Positions 1 to 5,464 of a DNA stretch of 8,971 nt are shown piece by piece. The notes below the pieces were generated by a model, which was not told the origin of the DNA, did no database searches, and saw only the letters and a program-made list of their open reading frames with translations. Each line of letters starts with the position of its first letter. Within the stretch, counting starts at the first letter, position 1. Source of the DNA: Lachnospiraceae bacterium (GTDB taxonomy: Bacteria; Bacillota; Clostridia; Lachnospirales; Lachnospiraceae); assembly GCA_017964055.1 (NCBI GenBank), contig JAGCSS010000338.1, positions 1-8,971 on the forward strand, given 5' to 3'. A program made the translations under genes and the position numbers.

Positions 1-28
1 CCAATGCCTTTACATAATTTCTTTTCAT
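1..28 (-). CDS. Start of an unidentified gene downstream of the MMPL exporter (3' part outside window)
   Basis: Only the first nine codons are visible, reading MKRNYVKAL on the minus strand from the ATG at 28-26. A strong AGGAGG Shine-Dalgarno (complement of 35-40) sits six bases upstream of the ATG, and the gene begins 23 bp after the exporter stop codon, so it is very probably translated and co-transcribed with the exporter. The basic, then apolar N-terminus could begin a signal peptide or a membrane protein, but nine residues are too few to assign a family. The function is unknown from this window. Confidence 0.72.
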
Positions 29-51
29 GATATGCCTCCTATATAGATCCG

Positions 52-2166
52 TTATACATGTGCCGGATGGATATTCATCTTATGCTCGTTCTCACGCTTT
101 GCCACCGGCAGCATGTCGAGAGTCGTTACAGCTATAACCTTATCGCAGAGCATGAGCAATGCGGGCAGGAACAGGATAACGGCCGCCATACTGATAAGAG
201 CTCCTCTTGCCATCAGCATGCACATTGAGCTGATGATGTCGATATCCGAATAGATCGCTACGCCTACCGTTGCGGTAAACAAGCCCATGCCGCTGACGAT
301 GATCGAAGGGATCGATGCCGAAAGCGACTTCTTTACTGCCTCGCGCTTTGCGCTTCCCGCGATCCTCTCCTGCTTATATCTGGTAGTTGTGAGTATCGCA
401 TAGTCAACCGTGGCTCCGAGCTGGATCGTGCTGATGCAGATCGGTGCGATAAAAGGCAGCGTTCCTCCGAGATAATGGGTAAGTCCCAGGTTGATGAATA
501 TCGCAAGTTCGATGACTGCGATCAGGATGACCGGCAGCGTGATGCTCTTTTCAACCAACAGGATGATCACGAATATAGCCGCGATCGAAATGATGTTGAC
601 TGTCGCGAAATCCTTGTCGGTTATCTCGATCATATCCTTCATGCAGGGCGCTTCGCCGATCAGCATTCCGCCTTCATCGTATTTCTTGAGTATGGTGTTC
701 AGCTTGTCTATCTGGGTATTTACGTTGTCCGAAGCTGCCGGATATTCAGAGTTGATTATAAGCAGTTCCCAATTGTCGCTCTTGACCAGCTCAGTGATCG
801 AATCGGGCAGGATCTCTGCCGGAACACCCGCGCCGAGCACGGATTCAAGGCCAACCGCGTACTGTACGCCCTCGACCTGCTCCATCTCCTTCAGCATACT
901 CCTGACATCATCGGATGGAGTATCCGCATTAACGAGTACCATATGTGTTGACGCTACGCCGAATTTTTCTTCAAGCCTCTTCTGCGCGGTCACGAAATCC
1001 ATATCGGAAGGAAGGCATTTGCCCATATCGTAATAGACCTCCGAATTGGTCTTTGAATACCCGTAATATCCGGGCACGATAAGGATCGCGAAGATTATCA
1101 GCATCACGGGGAATACCTTCAGCAGTTTTTCCGAGAAGCCTTCGGGCTTCGGAATGATAGATCTGTGCCTGGTCTTCTGCAGCGGCTTGTCCAGAACGAG
1201 TATCAGTGCGGGAAGTGTCGTAACACAGCCGATCACACCGAGCAGCACACCCTTTGCCATTACTATGCCGAGGTCTCGTCCCATCGTGAAGCTCATGAAG
1301 CAGAGGGCTATGAAGCCGGCTACGGTTGTTATCGAGCTGCCGATGACCGATGTCAACGTATCCCTGATGGCTGTGGCCATCGCTTCGTTCTTATCCGCTA
1401 TCGTCTCACGTTTCTCGTTGTAGCTGTTCCAGAGGAATATCGAGTAATCCATGGTTACGGCCAGCTGAAGCACCGCCGATATCGCTTTTGTGATATATGA
1501 GATCTCACCGAAGAAGTAGTTCGTACCCATGTTGTAAAGGATCGCCATGCCGATGCTCGCAAGGAATACAAAAGGCACCAGCCATCCGTCGAGCAGTATC
1601 ATCATTGCCGCCAGAGCGCATACAACGGCGAGTCCGACATAAATGGGCTCCTCTTTCTCACAGAGGTCTTTAAGGTCGGTGACCAGAGCGGACATGCCTG
1701 AAATATAGCAGTCCTTATTGCAGATCCTTCTGATGTCCCTGATCGCGTCCATCGTTACATCATCCGATGTCGCGCTGTCAAAGAATATCGCGAGCATCGT
1801 TGCGTTGTCTTTGTTGAACGCCTCGTAGACATTATCGGGAAGCATCTCGATCGGGATGTTCACATCCATCACCGAATCGTACCAGAGTACCGTTGCCACA
1901 TGATCCACGCCTCTGATTTGATCCGCGAGCTTCGAGACATCCTTCGGCTCCATGTTCTCAACCATGACCAGCGAGAACGCGCCTTTGCCGAAGTCCTCCA
2001 TCAGGAGGTCCTGTCCTTTTACCGTATCGATATCTGACGGCAGGTAAGTCAGCATATCGTAGTTAATCCTGGTTTTAGCCATTCCGATGACTGACGGGAT
2101 CAGAAGAAGGATCGCGAGGATCAGCATCGGAACACGCAGCTTAACCACAGCTTTGCCGAATTTCAT
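52..2166 (-). CDS. MMPL/RND-superfamily membrane exporter
   Basis: A 704-residue polytopic protein of the MMPL (hydrophobe exporter) type. These act in the cytoplasmic membrane and use the proton gradient to move lipids, drugs or other hydrophobic molecules; the substrate here is unknown. The protein has two similar halves. Each starts with one membrane helix (about 12-30 and 351-370) and an extracytoplasmic domain, then a bundle of about five helices (about 175-327 and 522-682). The halves carry matching post-helix motifs (YDMLTYLPSD at 36-45, YDMGKCLPSD at 379-388) and matching proton-relay Asp-Tyr pairs in mid-membrane (D240-Y241 in TMDYSIFL, D588-Y589 in TVDYAILT). Length is normal for the compact Gram-positive type. 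A GGAGA ribosome site lies at the right distance from the ATG at 2166. It starts 29 bp after the DUF308 gene and is surely in the same transcript. The family call is firm. Confidence 0.93.
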   Translation of the reverse strand: MKFGKAVVKLRVPMLILAILLLIPSVIGMAKTRINYDMLTYLPSDIDTVKGQDLLMEDFGKGAFSLVMVENMEPKDVSKLADQIRGVDHVATVLWYDSVMDVNIPIEMLPDNVYEAFNKDNATMLAIFFDSATSDDVTMDAIRDIRRICNKDCYISGMSALVTDLKDLCEKEEPIYVGLAVVCALAAMMILLDGWLVPFVFLASIGMAILYNMGTNYFFGEISYITKAISAVLQLAVTMDYSIFLWNSYNEKRETIADKNEAMATAIRDTLTSVIGSSITTVAGFIALCFMSFTMGRDLGIVMAKGVLLGVIGCVTTLPALILVLDKPLQKTRHRSIIPKPEGFSEKLLKVFPVMLIIFAILIVPGYYGYSKTNSEVYYDMGKCLPSDMDFVTAQKRLEEKFGVASTHMVLVNADTPSDDVRSMLKEMEQVEGVQYAVGLESVLGAGVPAEILPDSITELVKSDNWELLIINSEYPAASDNVNTQIDKLNTILKKYDEGGMLIGEAPCMKDMIEITDKDFATVNIISIAAIFVIILLVEKSITLPVILIAVIELAIFINLGLTHYLGGTLPFIAPICISTIQLGATVDYAILTTTRYKQERIAGSAKREAVKKSLSASIPSIIVSGMGLFTATVGVAIYSDIDIISSMCMLMARGALISMAAVILFLPALLMLCDKVIAVTTLDMLPVAKRENEHKMNIHPAHV

Positions 2167-2195
2167 TTCTATCTCTCCTTTTCATTAAAATGCAT

Positions 2196-2786
2196 TTACA
2201 TGATCTCTCTGTATTTTACTTCCACGACATCGGGCTGCTGATTCCTGATGATCTTTACAGTCGTAAGTACCGTTATCAGGCTCATTATGCCGTCCAGCAG
2301 CAATGCGATGCCCAGCATCGCGGTGATCGCAAGCGCGGCGTCCGCAGGCCTGAATATCAGTGCCAGACCGATGCATCCCGTGAGCAGCGCCGCTATCATG
2401 ATCAGCCACCAGCGGCCTATTCCGAAGGTCTTCGAATCAACAGCTATCTGAACCTTAAACAGACCGTCGGCCAGTATCGCGATGCCGAGCGCGACGCACA
2501 GGAAGTTCATCATCATTTCCGGTCTTATCAGGATGATCGTTCCGAGCACTCCGAGCAATATGCCGAAGGCCAGATCATACTGGAACGCCAGCCGGAACAG
2601 ATCCTTTGAGAAGTAACCGATTATCTTGAACACACCGAAAAGTATCATTGCGCATCCTATCAGTGTTCCGATCAGCGATAACGATATCTCCGGGAAGAAT
2701 ATCAGTATCAGTCCGAAAGCACAGAACAGACACGAACTGATGATATAGCCGACCTTTGCGGTCCTCATAGAAAACGTCGAACGCAT
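2196..2786 (-). CDS. DUF308/HdeD-like six-helix membrane protein
   Basis: A 196-residue integral membrane protein resembling the DUF308 (HdeD acid-resistance) family. Its most telling feature is a three-fold repeat of a two-helix hairpin. Each repeat has a small-Gly helix ending in a basic or aromatic residue plus Pro (LILIFFPE about residue 26-33, TIILIRPE, LALIFRPA), then a second helix ending in a Gly-rich turn such as LFGVFK, LADGLFK or LLDGIMS. The frame is open upstream to 2873, but the ATG at 2786 is chosen because AAAGGAGG lies 9 bases before it and the repeat begins soon after; the upstream in-frame ATGs lack a ribosome site. It precedes the MMPL exporter by 29 bp, so a helper or partner role in membrane stress or export is plausible. 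The biochemical function of the family is not established. Confidence 0.85.
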   Translation of the reverse strand: MRSTFSMRTAKVGYIISSCLFCAFGLILIFFPEISLSLIGTLIGCAMILFGVFKIIGYFSKDLFRLAFQYDLAFGILLGVLGTIILIRPEMMMNFLCVALGIAILADGLFKVQIAVDSKTFGIGRWWLIMIAALLTGCIGLALIFRPADAALAITAMLGIALLLDGIMSLITVLTTVKIIRNQQPDVVEVKYREIM

Positions 2787-2795
2787 AAGCTTTAC

Positions 2796-2804
2796 GCCTC
2801 CTTT
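2796..2804 (-). promoter_or_regulatory. Ribosome binding site fixing the DUF308 start
   Basis: AAAGGAGGC on the minus strand, 9 bases before the ATG at 2786. It is the only good Shine-Dalgarno in this reading frame's 5' region, so the start at 2786 is preferred over the longer alternatives at 2822 and 2873. Confidence 0.8.
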
Positions 2805-2843
2805 GTTCTTTGTTGAGGCCATGATAACGCCGCAGCGGGAATA

Positions 2844-2873
2844 ATAAAACGGACAGAAATGCCGCACTGTCAT
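2844..2873 (-). promoter_or_regulatory. Candidate promoter of the DUF308-MMPL operon
   Basis: On the minus strand ATGACA (2873-2868, five of six matches to TTGACA) is followed after 18 bp by TTTTAT (2849-2844, four of six matches to TATAAT). Transcription would begin roughly 50 bases before the DUF308 start codon. The site lies downstream of the terminator at 2903-2957, where an independent promoter is expected. The spacer contains GCATTTCTGT, which also occurs just upstream of the TetR gene, and the promoter overlaps an inverted repeat GACAG/CTGTC with a 10 bp spacer. The -10 is only moderate, so this is a candidate. Confidence 0.45.
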
Positions 2874-2902
2874 GATTTTGGGCAGCGGGCATAAATTGGC
2901 AT

Positions 2903-2957
2903 AAAAAAAGACAGAACCCGCTTCTGTGTCCGGTTTTCAGACACATTTCGGGTTCTG
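2903..2957 (-). terminator. Rho-independent terminator after the TetR gene
   Basis: A perfect 9 bp stem (CAGAACCCG at 2912-2920 with CGGGTTCTG at 2949-2957) encloses a second 6 bp stem (TGTGTC at 2925-2930 with GACACA at 2940-2945). On the minus strand it is followed by T, C, then seven Ts (2909-2903). The T run exists only on the minus-strand side, so it ends transcripts coming from the TetR gene, whose stop codon is about 70 bp away. It separates the repressor from the DUF308-MMPL genes; partial read-through is possible. Confidence 0.82.
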
Positions 2958-3028
2958 CCCAAATTCTGGTTTTATGTAATTCTTTTTTGTGGTTTAAAGA
3001 TAGTTATCTTACGCAGGAACCATATCCA

Positions 3029-3592
3029 TTATTTCCCGAGAGCTTCGGTTATCTTTAAGGCCCCTTTCAGCAGCTCAGGCATCATTTCAAAGAAACGCCT
3101 GCTGTCACTCATCAGGTCCTCTTTCATTCCTCCGTTTATCCAGTCGACCGTAACGCCGAAAAACTCGCATTTTAAGAAGCCGACAATGATCCTGCGATCA
3201 TCCTCTGTGTATTTCATGTCGGAAATGATCGAATCCACATATTTTCCGATCACGTCCTCACACAGATCCGACAGGTTTTTTTCAAGGATGTCGCGGCTTA
3301 CCGAATTAAATATATGCAACACCGCGTTTTTATTACTCAGGGCAAAGCTGATAACGGCCTCCATGGCAGCTTCGAGCGAATCTACCGTCGGATATTCCGT
3401 GATCACCAGATCTGCCTGCTCGCGGACTATCTGTCCGAGCAGAGTCGGAACATCCTGGAAATGATAATAGAATGAATTCCTGTTTATCCCGCAGTCCTCG
3501 ACTATATCCTTTACCGTGATCCTGTCAAGCGCGCGCTCATTCAGAAGCTTTATAAAGGATTCCTTTATCGCCTTCTCGGTAAAATTAGCCAT
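3029..3592 (-). CDS. TetR/AcrR-family transcriptional repressor
   Basis: A 187-residue protein of normal TetR length. Residues about 1-50 form the DNA-binding domain, with the helix-turn-helix signature running through ITVKDIVEDCGINRNSFYYHF (residues 25-45). The remaining all-helical part (about 55-187) is the ligand-binding and dimer domain; it resembles the C-terminal domain common in Firmicutes TetR proteins but gives no clue to the ligand. The ATG at 3592 follows AGGAGG and gives the usual short N-terminal arm. The gene lies between an orphan BlaI-type repressor gene (97 bp upstream) and the DUF308-MMPL pair, and TetR genes next to exporters usually repress them. Regulation of the neighbour and of itself is inference, supported only by the dyads and the shared 10-mer described elsewhere. 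Confidence 0.9.
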   Translation of the reverse strand: MANFTEKAIKESFIKLLNERALDRITVKDIVEDCGINRNSFYYHFQDVPTLLGQIVREQADLVITEYPTVDSLEAAMEAVISFALSNKNAVLHIFNSVSRDILEKNLSDLCEDVIGKYVDSIISDMKYTEDDRRIIVGFLKCEFFGVTVDWINGGMKEDLMSDSRRFFEMMPELLKGALKITEALGK

Positions 3593-3689
3593 TTTTACCT
3601 CCTATGACACAGAAATGCACATCCCATCGGATGTGCATTCTGCCTCCATAAAACAAAACCCCGTTCTCCACCATTTATTTCGAACGTAA
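3593..3689. other. Intergenic region between BlaI-type and TetR genes
   Basis: This 97 bp gap holds a weak hairpin just after the BlaI stop on the minus strand (CGTTC at 3686-3682 with GAACG at 3666-3662, then GGGTTTTGTTTTAT), the perfect 11 bp inverted repeat at 3614-3639, and the TetR ribosome site AGGAGG. No convincing -35/-10 pair was found, so the TetR gene may be read from the BlaI promoter by passage through the weak hairpin. Confidence 0.5.
3609..3641 (-). promoter_or_regulatory. Perfect 11 bp inverted repeat in the TetR leader (candidate operator)
   Basis: AATGCACATCC (3614-3624) and GGATGTGCATT (3629-3639) are exact inverted copies separated by 4 bp, and the dyad extends two more pairs (AG with CT) across one bulged base. 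It lies 22 bp before the TetR start codon, just upstream of the ribosome site. No T run follows on either strand, so it is not a good terminator. An autoregulatory TetR operator is the favoured reading; an mRNA hairpin affecting translation, or a weak end signal for the upstream repressor transcript, are alternatives. The first ten bases, ACAGAAATGC (3609-3618), recur at 2853-2862. Confidence 0.55.
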
Positions 3690-4052
3690 TTATCTGTAAG
3701 TAGCGAGCATGTGCTCGAGCTCATGTATCTCGGTCGCGCTCAGTCTGTGTGACCTCAGATACTCATCAAATAAGTTGGAAAAAGAACCGTCAAACAATTT
3801 CTCAAGTAAAGCGTTGGTCTCGATAACGCGGATCTGAGGCTTGGTAACAAGTGCCTTGCAATAGAAACCGGGTTCGATCCTCTCAATGGCTCCTTTGTCT
3901 ATCAGTCTCTTGATGACCGTATAGGAAGTGTTCTTCTCCCAGCCGATATATTCTTTTATGATCTTTGCAATGTCCTTCGCTGCCAGCATCTTATTAGACC
4001 AGAGCAGCTCCATGACATTGAGTTCACCCTCATGTAATCTTATCTCGCCCAT
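3690..4052 (-). CDS. BlaI/MecI/CopY-family repressor (orphan)
   Basis: A 120-residue protein of normal length for the penicillinase-repressor family. Residues about 5-75 form the winged helix: LHEGELNVMELLW (helix 1), the recognition helix in NTSYTVIKRLIDKGAI (residues 43-58), and the wing IERIEPGFYCKAL. The C-terminal part contains LFDGSFSNLFDEYL, matching the family's dimerisation segment where BlaR1/MecR1-triggered cleavage occurs in staphylococcal homologues. No BlaR1/MecR1 sensor-protease gene is adjacent (upstream neighbour an ATPase, downstream neighbour a TetR gene), so the inducing signal is unknown. A strong promoter and a BlaI-type operator precede it, indicating autorepression. 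The start has no strong Shine-Dalgarno, but the family alignment supports this ATG. Confidence 0.92.
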   Translation of the reverse strand: MGEIRLHEGELNVMELLWSNKMLAAKDIAKIIKEYIGWEKNTSYTVIKRLIDKGAIERIEPGFYCKALVTKPQIRVIETNALLEKLFDGSFSNLFDEYLRSHRLSATEIHELEHMLATYR

Positions 4053-4079
4053 ATATGCACCATATACATTATATTGTGT

Positions 4080-4101
4080 CTCTACTACAACTGTAGCAGA
4101 G
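4080..4101 (-). promoter_or_regulatory. BlaI/MecI-type operator
   Basis: Two 10-base arms, CTCTACTACA (4080-4089) and TGTAGCAGAG (4092-4101), are inverted copies with one mismatch around a 2 bp centre. The core TACA-NN-TGTA is the recognition pattern known for BlaI/MecI/CopY repressors. The site sits just downstream of the predicted transcription start of the BlaI-type gene (about +9 to +30), so the repressor bound here could block its own transcription. Match to the family is established knowledge; binding by this protein is inferred. Confidence 0.8.
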
Positions 4102-4115
4102 CTGTGACATAGACT

Positions 4116-4144
4116 ATTCTATAGCCATAGAAAGAATTTGTCAA
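4116..4144 (-). promoter_or_regulatory. Sigma-A-like promoter of the BlaI-type gene
   Basis: On the minus strand a perfect -35 TTGACA (4144-4139) is followed after exactly 17 bp by TAGAAT (4121-4116, five of six matches to TATAAT). The start of transcription would be near 4109, giving a leader of about 57 bases that contains the BlaI operator. A separate TATAAT at 4073-4068 has a poor -35 and would leave only about nine bases of leader, so it is considered less likely. Confidence 0.75.
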
Positions 4145-4184
4145 CAGGTAAATTGACGAATTTTCGCAATTCTACGTTCGTAGA
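4135..4184. repeat. Dyad elements upstream of the BlaI promoter
   Basis: Two inverted repeats lie here. AATTTGTCAA (4135-4144) and TTGACGAATT (4153-4162) are inverted copies with one mismatch and an 8 bp spacer; the first arm contains the -35 box. TCTACG/CGTAGA (4171-4184) is perfect around a 2 bp centre and its CTAC/GTAG outer bases match those of the BlaI operator. They may be extra regulator sites. Neither is followed by a T run, so they do not look like terminators of the ATPase gene. Confidence 0.5.
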
Positions 4185-4193
4185 CAGGCCATA

Positions 4194-5405
4194 CTATGCC
4201 AATAGAAAAGCCGAATACATCGGGATTTTCAGAACCTCATTCTCTAATTTGTAGTTGTCTCTCCCGACAGACACAATATATGCTATTTCACAGATCTCAA
4301 CGATCTTTGAAAGGCTCTTTCCTCTCCGGCTTCTGCCCGTTCCGAATTCCGCGGGCACAAATCCCGCTTCGGTTTTGTAAAGTAAATCCGCTTTCGCTCC
4401 GGTCTCGGATTCGAAGTAAAACAGATCGTGATCCTGTCCGAAGCATGCCGCCAGATACGTGCACATCTGCTGGTATTCGAGTCGTTCTACAGCTATCTCA
4501 TGGGTGCTGCGGAGCATATATCCCGCCAATCCGCAGTCAAATAATGTCAATCCGAAGGAATCTTCATGTCCGAGTCTGCTGCTCTTAAAAACGATCCTGT
4601 TCGCAGTCAAAGTTTCGATCGCGTCACGGTACATGGCAGAGGTCACTCCGCGTCTGATCAGATTCAGAGTAAACCGTCTCCTGCCGATCGCCATATGCTC
4701 CGGCAGCACATCCAGTACATCCTTCATCCTGGAGTCGCCGTAAGTCAATATATCATCGTTTACAGCTCTCAGGCATCTGCGCTGACGCTCATCGATATTT
4801 ACCGATTCATTGTCTGCCACATATTCAAGAACCGCCTCGGGCATACCGCCGATGCGCAGATAATCGTCCCACATCTCGAGCAGCTCGTTGTGCAGCAGCT
4901 GAGGGATCGGCCTTTTTTTCTCGAAATGACCCTTGATCAGCTCGCTGTACCATTCTTTCCCGGTACCCTCCAGGAACTCGTCAAACTCCATAGGTGCCGC
5001 AAAAACGCAATAAAAGGCCGAAATAAGGCTCTGCCGCGCAAAAGATGAAATACAGCATATCTTTATCCCAAACGGGCTATATGCGGCTTTAAACAGCTCG
5101 CATAAGCTCCCGCATGCCTGTATCTCATCCAATATGAGCAGTATATCCCCCGGATCAGTGCCTTCATCGAGCCGTAAAAAAGCGTAAACCGCATCCTTTA
5201 TAGAGTCAAAACTGTTTTGTTCGAAGAAAAGCCTGGCCGAGGCATCCGTTTCGAGATTAACATAAATGCTCCTCTCCCGTCTGCTCTCTGCCCATTCACA
5301 GACCGCATAAGTCTTTCCGACGCCGCGCGGACCCAGTACAAGAAGCGGCGCAGAAGCGCCGCTGTCGATATACTTATTCAGTTCTGAAGTGATCTTTCTT
5401 TTCAT
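4194..5405 (-). CDS. AAA_14/DUF4143-type ATPase
   Basis: A 403-residue P-loop ATPase of the family annotated as ATP-binding protein with AAA_14 and DUF4143 domains. Visible motifs are Walker A GPRGVGKT (25-32), Walker B DILLILDEIQ (87-96, D93 and E94), the family motif YLRIGGMPEAV (182-192), and a C-terminal restriction-endonuclease-like segment YFESETGAKADLL (330-342) followed by FVPAEF (349-354). In most relatives this last strand reads like EVK; here it is EFG, so the lysine of the D-ExK motif appears lost. The usual sensor-like TGSS stretch is replaced by ISSFARQS (119-126). The family is widespread, often accessory, and without an agreed function. It has its own AAGGA ribosome site and begins 59 bp after the pseudouridine synthase gene. 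Identity is secure; role is not. Confidence 0.9.
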   Translation of the reverse strand: MKRKITSELNKYIDSGASAPLLVLGPRGVGKTYAVCEWAESRRERSIYVNLETDASARLFFEQNSFDSIKDAVYAFLRLDEGTDPGDILLILDEIQACGSLCELFKAAYSPFGIKICCISSFARQSLISAFYCVFAAPMEFDEFLEGTGKEWYSELIKGHFEKKRPIPQLLHNELLEMWDDYLRIGGMPEAVLEYVADNESVNIDERQRRCLRAVNDDILTYGDSRMKDVLDVLPEHMAIGRRRFTLNLIRRGVTSAMYRDAIETLTANRIVFKSSRLGHEDSFGLTLFDCGLAGYMLRSTHEIAVERLEYQQMCTYLAACFGQDHDLFYFESETGAKADLLYKTEAGFVPAEFGTGRSRRGKSLSKIVEICEIAYIVSVGRDNYKLENEVLKIPMYSAFLLA

Positions 5406-5464
5406 AAGTTGCTTCCTTAACCGGTTTTGACAGACAAGGGGAACTGTTCTTCCGTCTGCACGAT

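Larger units (their letters stand above)
2787..3028. other. Intergenic region between TetR and DUF308 genes
   Basis: This 242 bp gap is the longest without a gene. From high to low coordinate it holds a 14 bp dyad AAGATA/TATCTT with a 2 bp centre (2997-3010), the terminator at 2903-2957, two copies of the octamer GCAGCGGG 50 bp apart (2882-2889 and 2832-2839) flanking the candidate promoter at 2844-2873, and the DUF308 ribosome site. Reading frames crossing it lack ribosome sites and family resemblance, so no gene is called. Confidence 0.7.

Noticed and set aside
2190..2609. Plus-strand open frame of 139 codons opposite the DUF308 gene
   Set aside because: Composition is rich in His, Gln, Arg and Tyr, as expected of an antisense frame of a membrane-protein gene; it has no ribosome site and no recognisable domain.
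2787..2873. Longer DUF308 start at 2873 or 2822
   Set aside because: No Shine-Dalgarno precedes either ATG, whereas AAAGGAGG stands at the right distance from 2786; the start at 2873 would also lie upstream of the candidate -10 and transcription start.
2575..2946. Minus-strand open frame of 123 codons overlapping the DUF308 start and the terminator
   Set aside because: It runs through the terminator hairpin and candidate promoter, is out of frame with the clear DUF308 protein, and lacks a ribosome site.
4053..4073. TATAAT at 4073-4068 as the main BlaI promoter -10
   Set aside because: No good -35 lies 16-18 bp upstream, and transcription would leave a leader of about nine bases; the TTGACA-17-TAGAAT pair upstream is much stronger.
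4566..5048. Plus-strand open frames opposite the ATPase gene
   Set aside because: The ATPase on the other strand has intact Walker motifs and family signatures; the plus-strand frames have no domain and no start signals.
5406..5464. Possible hairpin terminator after the pseudouridine synthase gene
   Set aside because: Only a 5 bp CAGAC/GTCTG pairing with a large interior and no T run on the minus strand; too weak to call.
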